Below, piece by piece: positions 53,519-62,786 of a stretch of DNA of 64,000 nucleotides. The position numbers and the translations under genes were made by a program. This DNA comes from Vibrio tapetis subsp. tapetis. GTDB lineage: Bacteria > Pseudomonadota > Gammaproteobacteria > Enterobacterales > Vibrionaceae. Position 1 is the stretch's first letter. The number at the start of each line of letters is the position of its first letter. The stretch lies in assembly GCF_900233005.1 (NCBI RefSeq), contig NZ_LT960612.1, forward strand, positions 1,116,001 through 1,180,000. Reading direction: 5' to 3'. The notes beneath the pieces were generated by a model. That model ran no database searches and was not told where the DNA came from. It was given only the letters and a program-made list of their open reading frames with translations.

Positions 53519-54271
53519 CTAGGCCGAACCGCAAACAGGGCAGCCAGTGTTCTTTGCCAATTTCATTTCTCGCCAAGACATACTCATGGCATCTAACATC
53601 AGTAATTTGCCAGACAAAGGCGTTCCCATTTTGGAGATAACTTTGATGGCCTCCATCGCTTGTGTCGCACCAACGATACCGACTAACGGTGCCATCACAC
53701 CGGCTTCCACGCAGGTCAACGCTTGCTGACCAAACAAAGCGCTTAAGCACTGATAGCATGGCGAGTCGTGTTGATAGGTATAAACGCTGATCTGGCCTTC
53801 CATACGGATCGCAGCACCGGAAACCAAGGGGGTTTTGGTCGCGAAGCACAATCGGTTTAGCTGATTACGCGTCTCGACATTGTCGCTGCAATCTAATACT
53901 ACGGAATGGGATTTTATCAGCGGCAGTAATTCGTCATCGTTGAGTCGCTTTGCTATCGTCTTTATAGAGGAATAAGGATTAAGCTTAGATAATGCCTGCG
54001 CGGCAGAGTCCACTTTTTTAATTCCTACCGTATCGTCGTTATGCAAAACCTGACGCTGTAGATTGGATACTTCGACCACATCATCATCAATAAGGGTAAC
54101 GCAGCCTACACCTGCACTCACTAAATATGGGCTTGCAGCACAACCCAGCCCTCCGGCACCTAAGATCAGAACGGAGCTTTGTTTTAAGGCCTCTTGCCCG
54201 TCAAAATCAAATTGTTTCAAAATGATTTGACGGTTATAGCGCAACATTTCTTTATCGGATAACAGTTCCAA
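53519..54271 (-). CDS. moeB: Molybdopterin-synthase adenylyltransferase MoeB
   Basis: A 250-aa E1-like enzyme that adenylates the C-terminus of MoaD in molybdenum cofactor synthesis. Nucleotide site GAGGLGCAASPYL near residue 37; catalytic region CSDNVETRNQLN; zinc-binding pairs CYQCL and CPVCG. The start is TTG 54271 (MELLSDKEMLRYNRQII), which matches MoeB proteins closely and has AGGG upstream; the later Met would cut the first helix. It lies 9 bp after moeA in the same operon. Confidence 0.93.
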   Translation of the reverse strand: MELLSDKEMLRYNRQIILKQFDFDGQEALKQSSVLILGAGGLGCAASPYLVSAGVGCVTLIDDDVVEVSNLQRQVLHNDDTVGIKKVDSAAQALSKLNPYSSIKTIAKRLNDDELLPLIKSHSVVLDCSDNVETRNQLNRLCFATKTPLVSGAAIRMEGQISVYTYQHDSPCYQCLSALFGQQALTCVEAGVMAPLVGIVGATQAMEAIKVISKMGTPLSGKLLMLDAMSMSWREMKLAKNTGCPVCGSA

Positions 54272-54280
54272 AATAGAGCC

Positions 54281-55531
54281 CTAGTAAAGCGTGTTATTAA
54301 ATAACTGAAGTTGAACCGTTTCGCCTACTTCTACATTACCACGTTCGTTTTCAAGCACGGCAAAACAATTAGCAAGGCTCATAGAACGAAATGCGCCAGA
54401 GCTTTGATTGCCGGTACTTTCGATGACAAATTGACCGTTTTCGACCGTATAGATTGCGCGTTGGTAATCGGTGCGGCCTGGTGACTTTTTGAATCGAGAG
54501 CGTGTTATGGCAGGAATAAGTGCTGGCTCCTTCCATTGGCTATGCCCGCTTAGTTTTGCAACTAACGGCTGAACCAATACGTACATGGTGAGCATGGCGG
54601 AAACGGGGTTGCCAGGTAGTCCACAAAACAAAGCTTTGTCTAGTAGGCCATACGCAAAGGGTTTACCCGGTTTAATGGCCAGCTTCCAGAATCCGATTTC
54701 GCCCATTTCTTCTAAAATGTCTTTGGTGTAATCCGCTTCGCCAACGCTGACACCACCTGATGTTACAACAATATCAGCTTGGCTTTGAGCGTCTTCAAAT
54801 GCCTTTCTGAGTAGGTCAGGGCAGTCAGGAATAATACCGAGATCAACGGCCTCGCAGCCAAATTTTTCAATGAGTTCTTTAATGCCGTATCGGTTGCTGT
54901 CGTAAATTTGCCCTTCAAGCAGAGGCTCACCCAAAGATTTGAGTTCGTCGCCAGTAGAAAAGAAGGCTATCTTCACTTGGCGATAGACTTGAACCTTAGC
55001 GATGCCTAGTGATGCAATCATTGGAATATCACGAGGCGTTAATCGGTGGCCTTGTTCCAGAACAAGATCACCTTCGCCAATATCATCACCACATGGTCGT
55101 ATATTCGAGTTAGTTTTTATATCGCACTGGTGGATTTCAATCCCGGCGTCGGTAACGACTGTGTTCTCTTGCATGATGACGGCGTCACAGCCTTTAGGGA
55201 TCTTTGCGCCAGTCATGATTCGAATACAGGTTCCCGGCGGCCACTTTCCTTCAAACGGTTGGCCCGCAAAAGATTTACCTACTAATGGCAAAGCTTTTAC
55301 CGGTAAAGCTTTATTCGTATCTAAATCTTCGATGCGAATGGCATACCCGTCCATCGCTGAATTATCAAAAGGAGGCACAAAAATAGGGGAGCGAATAGAC
55401 TTGGCAAGTACACTGCCACATGCGTCCATTAATGGAACTTCAGATGTGTCTGAAATGGTTTTAACCGTAGAGAGCATTTTCTCCATTGCTTCTTCAATCG
55501 GCATTAAACCTGGAGCATCGCAACAACCCAT
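54281..55531 (-). CDS. moeA: Molybdopterin molybdenumtransferase MoeA
   Basis: A 416-aa enzyme inserting molybdenum into molybdopterin. Motifs: MDGYAIRIEDL near residue 65, IMTGAKIPKGCDAVIMQE, FFSTGDELKSLG, TSGGVSVGEADYTKDIL and CGLPGNPVSAML, all typical of MoeA. It is the first gene of the moeAB operon and is divergent from folE. The length matches the E. coli protein. Confidence 0.93.
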   Translation of the reverse strand: MGCCDAPGLMPIEEAMEKMLSTVKTISDTSEVPLMDACGSVLAKSIRSPIFVPPFDNSAMDGYAIRIEDLDTNKALPVKALPLVGKSFAGQPFEGKWPPGTCIRIMTGAKIPKGCDAVIMQENTVVTDAGIEIHQCDIKTNSNIRPCGDDIGEGDLVLEQGHRLTPRDIPMIASLGIAKVQVYRQVKIAFFSTGDELKSLGEPLLEGQIYDSNRYGIKELIEKFGCEAVDLGIIPDCPDLLRKAFEDAQSQADIVVTSGGVSVGEADYTKDILEEMGEIGFWKLAIKPGKPFAYGLLDKALFCGLPGNPVSAMLTMYVLVQPLVAKLSGHSQWKEPALIPAITRSRFKKSPGRTDYQRAIYTVENGQFVIESTGNQSSGAFRSMSLANCFAVLENERGNVEVGETVQLQLFNNTLY

Positions 55532-55696
55532 AAATTTTTCCTATATTTCGTCATACTTTGTTAGCGCAACCTTAGCATAGTTAAGGGTTGCGACGCATTA
55601 ACCCGTATCAAAATATGGGTGTAATTGATCAAAATTCCGAGTATATTTGTCTGCTATTCTATATCGGTCCAACTATTACGCATGGGAGAAGTATGC

Positions 55697-56350
55697 ATGT
55701 CGGGTTTAAGCGAATCAGCCAAGTTAGTGAAGTCTGCACTGGCTCAAAATGGGATTGAAACTCCACTGCGCCCAAATAATATTGGTCGAGACGAGAAAAA
55801 AGAGAAAATCGAACATCACATGCGAGAGATCTTGAACTTGCTTGAGTTGGATCTGAGTGACGATAGTTTGGAAGAAACACCACGACGCATTGCCAAAATG
55901 TACGTTGACGAAGTATTTTCAGGTCTAGATTACGCGAACTTCCCTAAAATCACGGTAATCGAAAACAAAATGTCGTGTAGCGAGATGGTAAGGGTAAAAG
56001 ACATTACCGTGACCAGTACTTGTGAGCACCACTTAGTGACAATCGACGGCCGTGCGGCTGTTGCTTATATTCCTCGCTCCAAAATAATCGGTTTGTCTAA
56101 GATTAACCGCATAGTTCGTTTCTTCGCTCAGCGACCTCAAGTTCAAGAACGAATGACACAACAAGTGTTGGTGGCATTGCAAACGTTATTAGAAACAGAT
56201 GATGTTGCCATTACTATGGATGCTGTGCACTACTGTGTTAAGTCTCGTGGTGTTATGGATGCAACCAGTGTGACTACGACAACTGCGCTAGGGGGGATTT
56301 TTAAATCGAACCCAGCAACAAGGCATGAGTTTCTGCACGGAATACGCTGA
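55697..56350 (+). CDS. folE: GTP cyclohydrolase I
   Basis: A 217-aa enzyme making dihydroneopterin triphosphate from GTP, the first step of folate synthesis. Start ATG 55697 with GGGAGAAG 6-8 nt upstream; the open frame extends further without support. Zinc ligands and active site: [18 protein letters not shown] and [31 protein letters not shown] is the family signature. It is the bacterial FolE1 type. It is monocistronic, with a terminator. Confidence 0.95.
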   Translation: MSGLSESAKLVKSALAQNGIETPLRPNNIGRDEKKEKIEHHMREILNLLELDLSDDSLEETPRRIAKMYVDEVFSGLDYANFPKITVIENKMSCSEMVRVKDITVTSTCEHHLVTIDGRAAVAYIPRSKIIGLSKINRIVRFFAQRPQVQERMTQQVLVALQTLLETDDVAITMDAVHYCVKSRGVMDATSVTTTTALGGIFKSNPATRHEFLHGIR

Positions 56351-56411
56351 GACTCAGTTGCCTTTAAGAAAGGCGACACATTGGCGATAGCAGCGACATA
56401 TCCGATATAGC

Positions 56412-56440
56412 AAAAAGGCTCCTATTGAAGGAGCCTTTTT
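56412..56440 (+). terminator. folE terminator
   Basis: AAAAAGGCTCC and GGAGCCTTTTT pair around TATTGAA and end in T residues. It may serve the convergent chemoreceptor gene as well. Confidence 0.92.
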
Positions 56441-56470
56441 AGTTGGTGTAGCGTTTGGGTTTATGTTGCG

Positions 56471-57843
56471 TTAAACATTGGTTTTGAATTGCGCTACGGC
56501 TTGTTCCATATCTTGCGCTTGAACTTGAACACTGTCGACTTCTTCAAAACATTGTTTGGCTGATACCATGTTGTCATCTGAAATCATTTGAAGCTCAGTG
56601 ATCGACTCGGCTACCTGGTTCATTACAATGCCTTGCTCTTCAATTGCCGACGCGATGCGTTCTGAATTACTTTGGATGTTGTCCATATCGGTAATGATTT
56701 GTGAGAAGTTTTGGTCAAGGGTTTGAGAGAACGCTTTGGTTTCTTCACCTTGACGGTTACAGGTTTCAATATCATCAACAACGGTCGACATCTGGTTTTG
56801 TATTGCGTTTACAACCGTCGTAATTTCTTGAGTTGACTCATGAGTACGGCTGGCAAGTGCGCGAACCTCATCCGCCACTACGGCAAAACCGCGACCTTGC
56901 TCACCCGCACGAGCGGCTTCAATGGCTGCGTTAAGTGCCAGTAAGTTTGTTTGTTCTGCAATGCCTTGAATCATCTCAACAGCGCCGCCGATTTGCGACA
57001 CATGTTGATTTAGTGAGCCGATAGAAACTTGGCTGTTTGCAAGCGTGTTTGATAGATCATTAATGTTATCTACGGTGTTACTTACCACTTCGCGCCCACT
57101 GCTTGCATGGTTCGCTGCTTGTTGAACCCCTTCGGCTGCAATTGCTGTGCTTTCGGAAATTTCGGCAATGGTCGACACCATTTCTTGTACCGCAGTTGCC
57201 ATTGTTGTGGTGTGTTCACCTTGTACGTCGAATTGCTCGATAACACCTTGTAATTGTCCGTGCATGCTCTCAGTACTACTAAAGAGTGCCTTAGACTTTA
57301 ACTGCGAACCTGAAACTAATTCTTCAATGCTTGCCAATAGATCATTGAAATAGCGGCCTAACTCAGCAAGCTCACTTTTTCCGGTAACATCAGTGCGCAT
57401 TGCGATGTTATTGGTTTTAGAGATGGTTTGAATCGTCGTAAGGAGCTTATTCATCATTGAGTTAATGGAGGTAACTATTTGGAACAGCACCAATGAAATG
57501 ACTAAGATAATAGCGCCAGTCACTGACCATTGTATGGTAGATAGACGGCTTTCATAGCTTGCAACGCCAGATTGTAATGCGTCAGATGCGGCGGAAAACT
57601 GCTCTTCAATTTGGTGCGACGCTGAACGCACATCACCCATTAGACCTTGATTATGTTTAAGCCCAACGAGATGCATTTGTTTGATGACTTGCTCGCCAGC
57701 ATCGGTGAATTCTTTAAACACGAACCCTTCTAGGGTTTCAGGCTTGAACTCACCTTTCAGTAAACCGTGATGGAAATGATCCAGTGCTAATTCTTTTTCT
57801 GGGGTCGAAGAGGTGATCAAGCGTTGATAGACCGACATGTAAC
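56471..57843 (-). pseudogene. Methyl-accepting chemotaxis protein, C-terminal part, split by an IS
   Basis: Encodes the last 457 residues of a chemoreceptor: remainder of a helical periplasmic sensor ([20 protein letters not shown]), a membrane helix ([19 protein letters not shown]), HAMP, and the signalling tip [20 protein letters not shown]. The N-terminal part is at 59673-60069 beyond the IS. Removing the IS and one copy of the duplicated AAC(G) joins the two in frame at ...GLMG-R-YMSVYQ, giving 588 residues. An internal ATG at 57838 could start a truncated protein without the first membrane helix. Confidence 0.9.
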
Positions 57844-59672
57844 GAGGCTGTAGAATTTCTCCTCGCCCGTCTCAATTCTGATCCTGCCGCCATTTCATCA
57901 CGATATGAACTTGAACGCACTAACTCCTTGTGATCTAATCTAAATTATTCGCCACAAGACACGGTTATGCCCAACTTCAAAACCGATTACTCGAACCAAA
58001 ACATGTTCGTCCCTATCATCATCGATGAACAACTCATCCCCGGAACTATTGAGTATGCGATTTCCCACATTGTCGATAACCACCTCGACCTCTCGCCCTT
58101 TGATGCGCACTACCACAACGACAAAAACGGGGCGGCGGCTTATCCACCCTCCATCATGCTTAAGGTTATTTTTTACGCCTATTCCCTCGGCATGTTAACT
58201 AGCCGACGCATAGAAAGAGCCTGCATCAACAATGTCACTTTCATGTGCTTATCGGGCGACGAGCGACCACACTTCACCACTATCGCGGCTTTCATCGCAC
58301 AAATGAAGGACACCATCGAACCACTGTTCACTCAGGTTCTCATGATATGCGATGAACAAGGCCTAATAGGCCGTAACATGTTTGCTATTGATGGCTGTAA
58401 AATTTCATCCAATGCCAGTAAGGAATGGAGTGGCACACACGAAGAGCTTCGCCGTAAAAAAGAAAAACTACAGCGGGCGAGCCAGCGAATTATCGAGCGT
58501 CATCAAAGCCAAGATTCGCTCCCAAATGAAGTTATCGAACAAGACCTAAGACAAAAACAAAAGCTTGATAGCAGCGCCGATAAAATAGGTTCATTTCTGG
58601 CGAGCACTAAAGACAAATTGGGCAGCAGTAAAAAACCCGTAAAAAGCAACATCACGGACAATGACAGCGCTAAAATGACCACCTCAAAAGGTACGATTCA
58701 AGGTTATAACGGCATCGCCATCACGGATGACAAGCACCAAATTATTTTACACAGCCAAGTGTGGGGAAGCGTTGGTGAACAGCAAACATTAAAGCCTGCA
58801 GTGCTCGCTTTGAAAGAACAATTAGAGAAGCTACCCAACAGCTCAAAGCGCACCACCAAGTTCACCGCAGACAGCGGATTTCATAGTAAAACCAACCTCA
58901 AGTTCCTGTCTGAGACTCCTTATGATTGTTACATAGCAGACACTGGATTTCGCAGCCGTAATCCGCTGTTTCAAAACAGTGAAACCTATCAGACCGAGCA
59001 AGCGAAAAAACGAAAGAAACGCTCGAAAACAGGTAAAACCTGTTACTCCATTTCTATGTTCGAGTTCAACCAAGACGACATGACTTGCCGATGCCCTGCA
59101 GGAAATATGATGCGGCTGAGCAGCAAGAACGCCGTCATCCGTGGAGAGCGTGGTGCTCAGTTTTGTGGATACCTAAACGACTGCAGACAATGCGTTCATC
59201 AACCGCTGTGCATGAGAAAACCGCCTGGCAAGCAAGTCGGTCGACAAGTCTTCTTCATCTACAAAAACACCAAAGACTTTGACCACATGCAAGCCATGAA
59301 AGACAAGATTGATAGCCCAGAAGGAAGGCGGCAATACAGTAAACGGCTTGGGTGTGTTGAACCTGTTTTTGGCAACATCACCGTCAACAAACAGATGAAT
59401 CGATTTACGCTAAGAGGACAAGAGAAAGTGAACGCCCAATGGGCGATGTTCAGCATGCTTCACAACATGGAAAAGCTACGGAATTGCATCATCTAGAGGG
59501 TAAAACCTCTAAAATCAGCGAAAAACCCAAATTAACTCTCATCCTGTCGCTCTATCTTTCCTTACCATGATAAAGGCCGCTACCATCGAGCAGTATTTAC
59601 GCCGTTGCCAGTAGGATTAATGACGATAAAAACATGGGAAATCGGTGAAAAATCGAGAAATTCTACAGCTTC
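57844..59672 (+). mobile_element. IS1182-family insertion sequence inside the chemoreceptor gene
   Basis: A 1829-bp element with 18-bp terminal inverted repeats differing at one position: GAGGCTGTAGAATTTCTC (57844-57861) and, inverted, GAAGCTGTAGAATTTCTC (59655-59672). AAC (or AACG, overlapping the end) flanks both sides as target duplication (57841-57843 and 59673-59675). It carries one full transposase gene. Perfect ends and an uninterrupted gene indicate recent insertion. Confidence 0.92.
57967..59496 (+). CDS. IS1182-family transposase
   Basis: A 509-aa DDE transposase. The N-terminal domain has LDLSPFDAHYHND and AAYPPSIMLKVIFYAYSLGM. Candidate acidic residues are in FAIDGCKISSNASK, FTADSGFHSKTN and GCVEPVFGNITVNK (D, D, E). 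A Cys-rich region (CRCPAGN; CRQCVHQPLCMRK) is typical of this family. The frame is intact, so the IS may be mobile. Confidence 0.93.
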   Translation: MPNFKTDYSNQNMFVPIIIDEQLIPGTIEYAISHIVDNHLDLSPFDAHYHNDKNGAAAYPPSIMLKVIFYAYSLGMLTSRRIERACINNVTFMCLSGDERPHFTTIAAFIAQMKDTIEPLFTQVLMICDEQGLIGRNMFAIDGCKISSNASKEWSGTHEELRRKKEKLQRASQRIIERHQSQDSLPNEVIEQDLRQKQKLDSSADKIGSFLASTKDKLGSSKKPVKSNITDNDSAKMTTSKGTIQGYNGIAITDDKHQIILHSQVWGSVGEQQTLKPAVLALKEQLEKLPNSSKRTTKFTADSGFHSKTNLKFLSETPYDCYIADTGFRSRNPLFQNSETYQTEQAKKRKKRSKTGKTCYSISMFEFNQDDMTCRCPAGNMMRLSSKNAVIRGERGAQFCGYLNDCRQCVHQPLCMRKPPGKQVGRQVFFIYKNTKDFDHMQAMKDKIDSPEGRRQYSKRLGCVEPVFGNITVNKQMNRFTLRGQEKVNAQWAMFSMLHNMEKLRNCII

Positions 59673-60069
59673 AACGGCCCATTAATCCTTGATCTTCTTT
59701 TAGGCCTAACACTTGGTTCCCGGAAACCAAGGCGGCGAACTTGCCTTTATAGACATCGAGGTCGGAACGAAGTCGAGTAGGGTAAGGTATATCGTACTTA
59801 GCAAGTACGTTGGAAATGCTTTGGTTGATATCGACAAATAGCGCCGCATTTTCATTGAACTTTGACAGGTATTTCGCGTCTTTTCTTAAAAGAAAGTCTT
59901 TTTCATTGCGACGTAAATTGAGCAGCCTCACCTCTAATTCGACGAGCTGAGTTCTAGCTGATGCTAACTCACCAACGGTGTTAGAAAAACTGATAGAGAC
60001 ACCTAAAATAGTGGCAATACCGAGGATTGAAATCAATCCAAGTAGGATAAGACGAGATTTGATATTCAT
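59673..60069 (-). pseudogene. Methyl-accepting chemotaxis protein, N-terminal part
   Basis: From ATG 60069 (a GTG 3 codons earlier is possible): short cytoplasmic start, membrane helix (LILLGLISILGIATILGVSI), then the HBM-type sensor with LLNLRRNEKDFLLRKDAKYL and FAALVSGNQVLGLKEDQGLM. It ends at Arg followed by a TGA created by the IS. The same sensor pattern is seen in the hybrid kinase at 4023. Confidence 0.88.
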
Positions 60070-60671
60070 AATTCGCACTTCTTTGAGCTAAATGACAGAA
60101 GGTTGAAGCCATACATTAATGTTACAAATAAAATTCAACTTAAATGTTACACTTTTGTTATGGTTGCGAGCTAAGCTAACTCGAAACCTAACCTTCTAAG
60201 TGGTACTTATGCGACAAATTTGCGCTTTTGTACCCTAATCAAATCCAACTAACTGAGCAGTGATCTAAACGTCACCTCTATATATCTTAGCTGTTTTTGG
60301 TTTAGGTTAAAGTAAAAGTTGTAAATATGTAAACAAATATGACCTTGGTGCCGCAAATACGCCAGAGTGTCGTAGCCGATTGTCATGCCTGATAAAAAGA
60401 ACTCATCCTGAGAGGCGGCTTTTACACCGTGAAGTAATCTGAGTATTGGAATAAAGGACGATTGATAAGCCTGCTACTCCGTTGTCGGAAGAGTGTAGCA
60501 TGCGTATAACCCAAATAATAGTTTGATTTAGAACCTTTTTTACTGTCGTTTCTATATGCTAATGATGCCATTTAACCATGATTCATAAATGTTCTAATCA
60601 CTCAGATGCATAGCAAAAATAAAGCCGCCATACGGCAGCTTTAGATATTTCGATAAGCGGGTGTCTGACAA
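60070..60671. other. Noncoding region upstream of the split chemoreceptor
   Basis: About 600 bp without a supported gene. It contains the FKBP terminator (60614-60643) and A/T-rich stretches likely to include the chemoreceptor promoter. No further repeats or RNA structures stand out. Confidence 0.5.
60614..60643 (-). terminator. Terminator after the FKBP gene
   Basis: On the minus strand AAAGCTGCC and GGCGGCTTT pair (one mismatch or wobble) around GTAT and are followed by ATTTTT. It lies about 30 bp after the FKBP stop. Confidence 0.8.
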
Positions 60672-61145
60672 TTAATCGATAGCGAGTAATTCAATATCAA
60701 AAATTAACACAGTCGCCGGTGGAATAGGGCCAGAGCCACTTTTTCCATAACCCAGTGTGCTCGGTACGAATAAGCGAACTTTTTGCCCGACGACCATCAG
60801 CTGAACGCCTTCTTGCCAGCCTTTAATTACTTGCTTAAGGCCAAATGCAATGGGTTCACCGCGATCGACTGAACTATCGAAAACCGTGCCGTCAATGAGA
60901 GTACCGTGATAATGAACCGTTACTTTGCTGTTCAGTGCTGGGTGTTCAGTCCCAGTCCCGTCTTGAAGAACTTGATACTGAAGCCCTGACTCAGTCACGA
61001 TTATGCCTTCTTTTTTAGCATTCTCAGCTAAAAACTCCTGACCTTGTGCAAAATTAACGTCTGCTGCTTTGTGGTTGGTCCAGGTGCGGTAGATAAAAAA
61101 ACCAGCCAGAACAAAAATAATCGCTGGAATTAGATACTTAGACAC
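60672..61145 (-). CDS. FKBP-type peptidyl-prolyl cis-trans isomerase, membrane-anchored
   Basis: A 157-aa protein. One N-terminal helix (YLIPAIIFVLAGFFIYRTW) anchors it; a short FkpN-like linker (FLAENAKKEGIIVTESGLQY) leads to an FKBP domain with VHYHGTLIDGTVFDSS, GWQEGVQLMVVGQKVRLFVP and YGKSGSGPIPPATVLIF. It should assist folding of envelope proteins at the periplasmic face. It is encoded 18 bp downstream of the DsbA-like gene, so both are periplasmic folding factors in one operon. Confidence 0.9.
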   Translation of the reverse strand: MSKYLIPAIIFVLAGFFIYRTWTNHKAADVNFAQGQEFLAENAKKEGIIVTESGLQYQVLQDGTGTEHPALNSKVTVHYHGTLIDGTVFDSSVDRGEPIAFGLKQVIKGWQEGVQLMVVGQKVRLFVPSTLGYGKSGSGPIPPATVLIFDIELLAID

Positions 61146-61163
61146 AAGCTATCCTTATAGTCT

Positions 61164-61793
61164 TTATGGTTGAGAGAGGAGGTAGTTTATCGTATTAGCT
61201 ATGTCATTGACATCTTTATGCCCAGAGGTGATGAGCTGATACTTACCGTTAATGATAAATGTGGGTACCGAATTGAACTGGCCTTGTTTAGTGACGCTTT
61301 CAGCGACAGAAAGTTCTTCAAAGAGGGCCTTTTGTTGAATCCCGTCAAATTGGTATGGGCTTACTAGCCCTCTAGAGTTGAAGATTTCTTCAATAGCTTG
61401 CTGTTTCGCAGCGGTATCGACGTGATCTCGGGATTGCACGGCTTCAAACAGCTCATCCATCATTTTATGATCGGGTGTATTGTCTAACTGCATTTGTGCT
61501 GCGTAGTAAATAAGTGCGCCGATCTGGGCACTTTCGTTGAATGTGACGTGTACCTTGCTGATCGGCTGCTTGATGCCTTCTTCGATTTGAGGAACCATGC
61601 TTTCCATCGTGCGGCAGTGACCACAAGTGAGAGAGAAGACTTCAGTAACAGGGGTGATGATCGACTGTGTTAATGTGGAAGGTAGCAGTTCATACTGCTT
61701 GCCTTTTTGTGGTTGCTGATTATTTTCACTGCAAGCTATTAGGAAGAAAGAGCTTACTAACGCAATAAAGATAGAAAATTTATTTTTAGACAT
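61164..61793 (-). CDS. DsbA-like thiol:disulfide oxidoreductase lipoprotein
   Basis: A 209-aa protein from ATG 61793. Lipobox FLIAC (Cys21) predicts a lipoprotein. Thioredoxin-fold active site CGHC at residues 57-60; cis-Pro loop NSVPTFIINGKY near the C-terminus. It resembles DsbA with its inserted helical domain, but is lipid-anchored. It should oxidise or isomerise disulfides of exported proteins. It is transcribed ahead of the FKBP gene. Confidence 0.88.
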   Translation of the reverse strand: MSKNKFSIFIALVSSFFLIACSENNQQPQKGKQYELLPSTLTQSIITPVTEVFSLTCGHCRTMESMVPQIEEGIKQPISKVHVTFNESAQIGALIYYAAQMQLDNTPDHKMMDELFEAVQSRDHVDTAAKQQAIEEIFNSRGLVSPYQFDGIQQKALFEELSVAESVTKQGQFNSVPTFIINGKYQLITSGHKDVNDIANTINYLLSQP

Positions 61794-62018
61794 ATTTCTC
61801 AAAGAACCTACATGATTGAAAACCGAATCTACATTAGTTAGAAGAAAAAAAAAGAGATTGGTTCCGTAAGTTAGGGCGAAAGTATTCCAAATGACTAATA
61901 TATGACCATAACCATCATGTAGTGTGAGTAAATTTGTGCTTTTCTCCTAAAGTTTTAGCGGTTGGGTCGATATAGTTAATAATAGTAATAGCAGCATGTT
62001 TTGGGAGCCAGCATTAAA

Positions 62019-62696
62019 ATGTGGGTAATGAGAAAAATTTTGGCCGTCGTATTTCTAGGTGTTCTATTGCAAGGCTGTAGTGCACTGACACCGCCTTCTA
62101 TGTTGGAAACGGCGCCTAAGACCAGTGCAGATCTTATCTACCCTGATTGGGGAGGGGATGAAATCTCGGCCAATTCAGGGCAGCCGGCTGTTACTTCTAA
62201 CTTGAACCAAAAGCCAGTTATGCCAATGGCAAAGCCTGCCATGGCTAGCCATGCTTCAACGATGCAGCATACTAACGAAATGCGCTCGTTAATGGCATTT
62301 ATGGCTGCAAATCGAATTAGTTACCAAGTGATCCCTGGGCAGCATACTGTGGTCAAGCTAGAGCAGCGAATTCATTTTGAAACAGGTTCGGCAGGCATTA
62401 CTCAATCATCCCGTGTTTGGTTGGGGCAACTGGGTGGCTTTTTAGCACAGAAGCCTAATATCAAAACGGTAATCGATGGGCATACCGACAGTACTGGTGG
62501 TAATCAGATCAATGATAGCTTGTCGGATAAACGTGCCATGCAAGTTAAGCTACTGCTTACTAACAACAATGTTGCGGCTAAGAATGTTTACACTCGAGGT
62601 TATGGTAAGCATTTACCAAGTTGTTCGAATATTTCAAAGAGTGGTAAAGCATGTAATCGACGAGTAGAGTTGATGTTCATTGAGGCGATTAATTAA
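62019..62696 (+). CDS. OmpA-family lipoprotein
   Basis: A 225-aa protein starting at ATG 62019 (GGGAG upstream; ATG 62028 possible). The lipobox LLQGC gives Cys20. A Met/Ala/Pro-rich linker (PVMPMAKPAMASHASTMQ) precedes an OmpA peptidoglycan-binding domain: IHFETGSAGITQSSRVWLGQ, TVIDGHTDSTGGNQIND, LSDKRAMQVK and CNRRVELMF. It probably links outer membrane and cell wall. It resembles accessory proteins of secretion or motility systems but stands alone. Confidence 0.85.
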   Translation: MWVMRKILAVVFLGVLLQGCSALTPPSMLETAPKTSADLIYPDWGGDEISANSGQPAVTSNLNQKPVMPMAKPAMASHASTMQHTNEMRSLMAFMAANRISYQVIPGQHTVVKLEQRIHFETGSAGITQSSRVWLGQLGGFLAQKPNIKTVIDGHTDSTGGNQINDSLSDKRAMQVKLLLTNNNVAAKNVYTRGYGKHLPSCSNISKSGKACNRRVELMFIEAIN

Positions 62697-62730
62697 TCGT
62701 TAGAGTGATGCAGGGCGCACAATACAGGGT

Positions 62731-62759
62731 AAAAAAGACGACTGAGAGTCGTCTTTTTT
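62731..62759. terminator. Bidirectional terminator between the OmpA-like gene and fhs
   Basis: AAAAAAGACGACT and AGTCGTCTTTTTT form a perfect 13-bp stem around GAG, with A and T tracts for both directions. Confidence 0.95.
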
Positions 62760-62786
62760 CTTTGATTAAATGTAAATGAATAAACG

